Below are positions 58,080 through 64,000 of a DNA stretch of 64,000 nt, piece by piece (within the stretch, counting starts at the first letter, position 1; every line of letters begins with the position of its first letter). The stretch covers positions 33,777,974 through 33,841,973 of the forward strand of contig NC_067121.1 in NCBI RefSeq assembly GCF_021347895.1, given 5' to 3'. The position numbers and the translations under genes are program-made. The notes beneath the pieces are model-generated. The model was not told the DNA's origin and did no database searches. It saw only the letters and a list, made by a program, of their open reading frames with translations. The stretch comes from Acanthochromis polyacanthus (lineage: Eukaryota > Chordata > Actinopteri > Pomacentridae).

Positions 58080-60900
58080 AATCTGTGCTCTGAGTTTGTG
58101 TGCAGTAAAGATTCCAGTGAATGTGTTGTTTGTCTGGGAAGGTCTGCATTTAAATATCAACTTTAATTCAGTTTGAATGGATAAAAATGTTCATGATGAG
58201 TGAGTTGCAGTGTGATTGAGTTGATTTGTCTCAAACTTTCACCACGAGATGACAAAGTTTGACCAAAGCAGATCATAAAAACATTTAAACCAGGGCTCAC
58301 CAGGTGTGTTGGCATCTTACTGTTTGCCCAGTTAGTTTTGTTGTAATTTATTCCATTGTATGAAAGATGAAAAGTTCATAAAAATCTTGTTTTCTACCCA
58401 TTAATTTGAATGATGAACCACATTTCATTGTGCTGCCCATCACAGAGAGCCACCGAAACTCTAAAAGAGTCCCAGCCTTAATTAAGGTAATTAGTTGAAT
58501 TTGTGTTTTTTCTGCTGTAAAAACCTGTAATGGCTTCTATCCGATTGCTCTTACATTTTGGTTCAGCTCATTTACATTTACAAAATCCTTATAAACTTGA
58601 AGCAGAGGTGTCCCTGGATGCCATATTTACAGTTACCATGAAATTTAAAGAATGAAATATTGATATCATGCTAAGAATACACTTGTGGTAACATCTTAAA
58701 TAATCCAGCACCAGTAACTATTTGGTTTCCAGCTGCCAAAAACAGTGAAAAGAAGAATAGGATGCAGTAACTAGCTAGTCCTACAGTCTGGAAACTGACA
58801 AATATCGCTGCATGCTGTATTTTGATCATGTTTCTTTATTTGTGCTAGTCAGAAATATGCAATTATCTTTATTAAAATGTGTTTCAGTGAAACTTAACTT
58901 CACAAATTATGTGTAATGTAGATAAGGCGAGTAAAAAAACACACAGAAAAGCTTTCATTTTATTATTATTTTTTTGAGCCTGGAGCAGTTACAGTGTAAA
59001 TAGAAAGCATTTACTATTCTTGAAATTTGTTTTTATGGTTTTTCTACATTAAATCTTGGTTAACATAATTTAGCTTTTTGGACAAAAATTGACTAAAAAC
59101 AGCCAGTGACATCTAGAAAGTGATGTCTTTAAGCACCAATTGGCTGAACCTGTGTTGAATGATGTGATTAGTTCATTAAAATTAGGTAAATTCATCTGTA
59201 ATTACTCATAATACATTTTGTATTTTTCATTAATTGACATTGTCTTTTAGAAATCAATTATAAATATTTTACTTAGACATCTGTGGTAAAGCAACAGAGA
59301 CCAGAATGTCTTCTTGAGTTTTATTCTCTGCAAAGAGTGTCAGACAAACATACAGAGTGAAGAGTGTGAGAGAAACAGGATGAAACAAACTTTTCTTTAG
59401 AGTGCAGAGCCTCTTCCTGTTTTCTGAGAAGAACAACGGTTCTTGCGGTCAGATCTAGATCGAGGCGCAAAAGATTTCAGACATGCAAAAGTTATAGCGA
59501 GGCCACGTGATATCACAGATACAAAAGGTTAGTGAAGGGCCAGAAGGTTATTGGAGACCAGAATAACAAACTTCTCAAAAAATTTTAAGCCTTTTTGGAC
59601 AATTCTTGTTAAAAAAAAAAGGGAAACTGAATTGACTCTGCTCACACAAATGAGTTTAGTTGACACTGTAGTAATTTTAGATTTTAGGCTTCGTCCATTT
59701 TTTGTTAATCAGTTCATCTGGTTGCCTCTCATTTGAGTTTTGAATGTAATTAATTTGGCACAAAAAGAGACAAAACGCACAATAAGCAAAGTTAAAGATG
59801 AATTTGATAGCATTTACGTTTTCCTCAATTTCCAATAGGCTTTTATTGTTGTCATGACTTCTTCTGGTAATGCGACAGCCCTACATCGACGTATCTTAAA
59901 AAAAATACAGAACAGCATAAATATTGACAAAAAGAACAGAAAAATGGATTTGAAATGCTATTCCCACAGTCAGAATACAACATTTCTCGTCATAAACCTC
60001 AACTTTACAACTGTTTGGTGAATCTTCGTGAAGAGTTTAGCTACAAGTGACATATTGTGAATATCTCTGCGTATCACCTCATCTAATAGCATCCTGTTTT
60101 CAGTTCTTATTTTTATTGGCCTTGTCATAACAGAGAAGGAAGAACGCATCCTGTTTAATTTCAAAACTGGCCCGGTCCTCTACCTTAAACATCTGTGGTT
60201 CTTCTTCTAACACATTCTCCGGTTATTCACTTTCAACCAGTAGATGCCAGTGTTGTTTTTCACTGAGGGTGTATCCCTGATTCACAGGATTAAAAGAAGG
60301 CACAGACATACACTGCATACATGTTACCTATGAGCATGTATCATAATCTTCATTAATTCGAGTTATTAGTTGATTCATTTATTGATAAACAGCTTAGATG
60401 GACCTGAGAAAGTGTTTAAATAATCGATAAACAAGATAAATTCAGTGACCTACTAGATTTATTGGAACTGGAATGCTTATTTTCAGTTTATTCATAAAAC
60501 TAAGAGGAACTGTGGTGATTTACATAAAAAGAACAAGTTTATACAGAGTGTCATCTGTTGATTATTAAGCAGGAAGCTGTCTCAAGTGATGTAATAAATA
60601 AATATATGCATATATACACATGTGTCACTTGTTCTTGTAACCTGAGGAAGCATAAAGTGAACTCTGTGAATAACCAGTACATTTAGGTGTTGTACCCTCA
60701 CTGGATGTGTGTTTTTCTAAAACATGTGGTTCTGGTACTAGAGGACATTTATTGTGTAAAATGTGGGTCTTTCAGAAACTGCTGTTGCTTTTACTGTCAT
60801 ACACCTCCACTGGTATACGTGCAATACAATAAAACTGCTCAGTGTCAGTGCGTTCATTTCAACTAATCGAGTCGATGACAACTTGGAAAAAGCATGTGGT
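58080..60900. other. Spacer between hhatl and klhl40
   Basis: AT-rich, without a supported open frame, RNA gene or clear transposon termini. Short open frames at 59,551-59,736 and 59,970-60,164 have no similarity or splice context. Confidence 0.45.
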
Positions 60901-60935
60901 CAAAGCTGCCTGGTGAGTTGTTCTTCTGGATCATT

Positions 60936-61069
60936 CAGCTGTTTGTGTGTCGCAGGCAGCAGTGGGTTGGTCCTGCTCTCCATCCACCAAAATGGATTCC
61001 TCGGTTTTGTGAGGATCCTGTCTATAAATAAACCTGGCTTACACACTGACTGACGGCCTCAGACAGCTG
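60936..61069 (+). promoter_or_regulatory. Putative klhl40 core promoter (TATA/MEF2-type, E-boxes)
   Basis: CTATAAATAA at 61022-61031 fits both a TATA box and the MEF2 consensus YTAWWWWTAR. It lies about 180 bp before the klhl40 ATG, giving a likely start near 61,050-61,060. CAGCTG E-boxes, possible MyoD-family sites, are at 60936-60941 and 61064-61069. The arrangement fits a muscle-restricted gene. Factor binding is inferred from motif match only. Confidence 0.5.
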
Positions 61070-61206
61070 CAGCCACCAGCCAACCAACCCCTGAAGGCTG
61101 TTCACAGCAATCTGACCGGCCCTCGAGAGCACCGACAGTCCTGCTCCGTAGTGGGGAGTAAGCAGGGAGCCCACCAAACCCAACCGGCACAAGGCGACGG
61201 AACAAA

Positions 61207-62971
61207 ATGGCTGCCCTGACTATAGACCCCGTGGAGCAGCCTCGAATGTACCAGCAGACCCTGCTGCAGGATGGACTGTGTGACCTCTTGGAGAATGACA
61301 AGTTTGTGGACTGTGTTCTGAAAATCCAGGACAAGGAGTTCCCTTGCCACCGCTTGGTTCTGGCAGCCAGCAGCCCCTTCTTCAAGGCCATGTTCCTGTC
61401 GGACCTGGAGGAGAGCAAGAGGAGGGAGATCATCCTCAAAGATGTGGAGCCTGGTGTTATGGGGATGATCCTGCGCTACCTTTACACATCTGACATTAAC
61501 CTGACAGAGCAGAACGTCCAGGACATCTTCATGGTTGCCAACATGTACCAGATCCCCTCCATCTTCTCAGTATGTGTGTCCTTCCTCCAGGAGAAGCTGG
61601 TTCTGGGTAACTGCCTGGCTATCTTCAGATTGGGGCTGCTGCTGGACTGTCCAAGGTTAGCTCTGGCTGCCAGAGAGTTCATCTGCGAGCGCTACCCGGT
61701 TGTTGTCAGGGACCAGGACTTCCTGCAGCTCGGCCCCAGTGAGCTGGCCATCCTCATCACCTCCGATGCTCTCAACGTTGAGCGGGAGGAGCAGGTGTTT
61801 GAATCCCTGATGGAGTGGGTTGGGCACGATGAAACAAATCGGCTTAAGAATCTGCCGGAGCTGCTGCACTGCGTTCGATTCAGGCTCATACCTTTGGATT
61901 ATTTCAAAGAAAAGGTGGAGCGTCACCAGTTCATCCGGTTCAGCCAGGAGATCAAGAAGGAGCTGGATCTTGTTAAGGATGCTCACAAGGGGCGGCTCCC
62001 CAAGCCGAAGAAGATGGAGAACGATGGGGCAAAGTGGGGAGAGGGGAGTGAGGACGAGGAGGATGATGAGGAAGGGTACCTGCCGGGTATCCTCAACAAC
62101 AACCCTCGCTTTGGGATGTTCGAGATGGAACTGATACTTATGATCAATGACACGGGGACTGTGGCCTACGACCCGGTAGGAAATGAGTGTTTTGTGGTGT
62201 CAGAATCTACAGAAATTCCCAAGAACCACAGCAGCATGGTGACGAGTCAAAACCAGGTGTTTGTAGTTGGAGGACTTCTCTACAACGAAGAGAACAAAGA
62301 CGAACCCTTCAGCTCTTACTTTCTGCAGGTAATGTGTCCGTGAAGACCATCTGTAACTCTTTACAACCTGAAATCAGATGGTTTATGTTTCATTTTGCAC
62401 ATTTCTTCTGTATTGAATTCCTATTGCATCGCTGTTTTCACCCCTAGTTTGACCCAGTAAGTTCAGAGTGGTTAGGGATGCCCTCACAACCCAACCCTCG
62501 CTGTCTGTTTGGCCTGACTGAAGCTGAAAACTCCATCTTTGTTGTTGGAGGAAAGGAACTAAAGGATGGAGAGCACGCCTTGAGCTCAGTTATGATCTAT
62601 GACAGACAGTAAGTTTAATTATGTTCCATTTAATACAAAATTTCAGAACTAAATTATTACCACCTCTCCTGGAGATATTCTGTTAACCCTCCTCTTAGAA
62701 ACACATTTACTTCATCGTTCCGATTATCTAAAAAAACCCACAAAATCACCAAACGCGAAGAGACACAGTTCCTTTTTTTCTCTCAGAACTGCTTTTGCAT
62801 GAGTCTTCCTATTCAGTTTTGTTGTCTACAGAGTTGACTCATGATTCTCTTTTTAACATCCAGGTCATTCAAATGGGGAGAGTCGGACCCTCTGCCTTAT
62901 GAAGTGTACGGACATGGAACTGTCTCACACAACGGTCTCGTCTATGTCACTGGAGGAAAGTCTGAAAGCAA
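61207..62971 (+). CDS. klhl40: Kelch-like protein 40, 3' end outside window
   Basis: BTB-BACK-Kelch muscle protein; in mammals it is a CUL3-associated factor that stabilises nebulin and LMOD3 in the sarcomere (family knowledge). Exons: 61207-62328, 62448-62608, 62864-62971, giving 463 codons plus 2 nt of a protein that is 621 aa in human. It starts [20 protein letters not shown]. The BTB domain is about residues 30-130 ([17 protein letters not shown]), and BACK is about 135-240 ([37 protein letters not shown]). An acidic linker follows ([20 protein letters not shown]). Kelch blades begin with [33 protein letters not shown] and [20 protein letters not shown], ending GGKSESK at a GTAAGT donor. 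KLHL40 is preferred over KLHL41 because of the LPGILNN..RFGMF and [17 protein letters not shown] segments. No frame disruption was seen. Confidence 0.95.
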
Positions 62972-64000
62972 GTAAGTGGCACGCCAAACTTAATTTATAT
63001 TATTTTTTGCAAACTAGATTTTTATTTTTCAGCTGTGGGGACATTCAGAGAACAGAGCATGATCTGACTGTCCTCATTAAACAACTGCACAGTATTATAC
63101 TTTATAGCTGTAATATCATAGATGATCCTCTTGGGCTCCACAGATGTTCTACCAGCCAACCAACAGTAGTATATAACAACCAACTGTGATAAATTACTGT
63201 AAAAATACAACCAAATGTACAGTTTTTCCAAAATATGGTTAAAAACAGCAAAATCTGTGCTTTTTTGAGCCAATAATAGGAATGACCAATAACAGCAGGC
63301 TACTGTGAAAACTCACAGCATGAACTGAACCAAAGGCATTGAGATTGGTCATTTTCCCCCTTTTTTAAATTCTTTTTTCAACTATGTTAATTTTTTCCCT
63401 TGTTTACTAAAATATAATCAATACAATATAATTTTTCATACACTGCAGCTTTTAAATAAATGTTTCCAATTTATAACATGCAAATTGCCTTGTCCTCAAT
63501 CTCTATTGTTTTAGGTGCTTTAGTGTTTTATGCATTTTTTTTTAAAATATTAGAGAGTCGGTAAACTCTGGATGATAGTAAATGTCTGCAAATCATAGTT
63601 CACGTATTTTATTAGAAGAAGTTATTTTGTACATTGTAGATTGATACTGAAGACATCAAAACTACAAAAGAATACATATGGAAGTATGCTGTAAACAAAA
63701 CAGTGTTAATCTTCAGCATTAATCTGCAATTAGAAAGCAATACAAATAAATACAAAGCATTGAATGAGAAGATGTGTCCAATTTCATTCATTCATTCATT
63801 TAACTTGTTCATTTATCTGTGAAGTTGCACTGTCAACAGATCTGCCTGTGCTTGTGTCTGTTTTCCTGTCCAATGTTTAATTTACGTCCCAAGTTATAAT
63901 TGGGTTTGTGGATAAATAAAGTTCTGCTGAATTGAATGTAATAGTTTTTTCTAAGTTAAGGGATTCACAAGACACAGATCAAAGTGAACAATCAAAAACT
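62972..64000. other. Partial klhl40 intron 3 at the right edge
   Basis: Intron opening with GTAAGTGG. It contains a (TTCA)n run near 63,784-63,800 and a possible LINE-type tail near 63,910-63,922 (GTGGATAAATAAAGTTCTGC). The next Kelch exon was not found, so it lies beyond 64,000. Confidence 0.55.

Noticed and set aside
61059..61439. 126-codon minus-strand frame opposite klhl40 exon 1 (also 61,657-61,986, minus)
   Set aside because: Shadow of the klhl40 coding strand, with no independent similarity.
62683..62710. Possible further piggyBac-like end (TTAACCCTCCTCTTAG) in klhl40 intron 2
   Set aside because: Only about 10 nt match the A/B/C ends, and no partner end or internal sequence was found nearby.

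Overview
The window is vertebrate nuclear DNA, almost certainly from a ray-finned (teleost) fish. It holds large multi-exon genes with canonical GT-AG introns, long AT-rich introns and intergenic spacers, (TG)n and (TTGTA)n microsatellites, and repeat types typical of teleosts (a hAT-like MITE, TTAA-flanked piggyBac-like MITEs, an L2/CR1-like LINE 3' end). No prokaryotic feature, CRISPR array or viral gene was seen. Gene models were built by hand from exon translations, splice sites and phase bookkeeping against remembered vertebrate orthologues.

Layout, left to right. (1) 1-11,795, minus strand: oxsr1 (OSR1 kinase), 15 coding exons visible; the last ~45-50 codons lie beyond the left edge. 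Its introns carry a Tigger/pogo-like transposon, a second degraded DNA transposon and a CpG-rich inverted-repeat element. (2) 14,585-24,471, plus strand: plcd1 (phospholipase C delta 1), a complete 15-exon, 754-aa model plus an alternative first exon at 16,292. (3) 24,472-28,100: convergent 3' spacer with a hAT-like MITE and copy A of a piggyBac-like MITE. (4) About 28,110-42,706, minus strand: ctdspl (small CTD phosphatase SCP3), eight coding exons including a 33-bp micro-exon. The mir-26a hairpin lies in intron 5, and a one-nucleotide phase conflict affects the last junction. (5) 42,707-49,198: divergent spacer rich in mobile DNA (MITE copy B, a local duplication array, a LINE 3' end, a piggyBac transposase relic). 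(6) 49,199-57,052, plus: hhatl, complete, 510 aa, with Leu where active MBOAT enzymes have the catalytic His. Two more piggyBac-like elements sit in its intron 3. (7) 57,053-61,206: spacer. (8) 61,207 to the right edge, plus: klhl40, first three coding exons (463 codons); the remaining Kelch exons are outside.

The order OXSR1-PLCD1-CTDSPL and HHATL-KLHL40 matches two blocks of human chromosome 3p22, so this is a conserved syntenic neighbourhood rather than an accessory island. hhatl and klhl40 are both striated-muscle genes in mammals and lie head-to-tail here. The klhl40 upstream region has a CTATAAATAA (TATA/MEF2-type) element and two CAGCTG E-boxes. I did not find a clearly new biological system. 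The most informative items beyond the plain genes are intronic mir-26a, the ctdspl micro-exon and phase conflict, the alternative plcd1 promoter/exon, and a cluster of several families of TTAA/CCCT-ended elements with a transposase relic.
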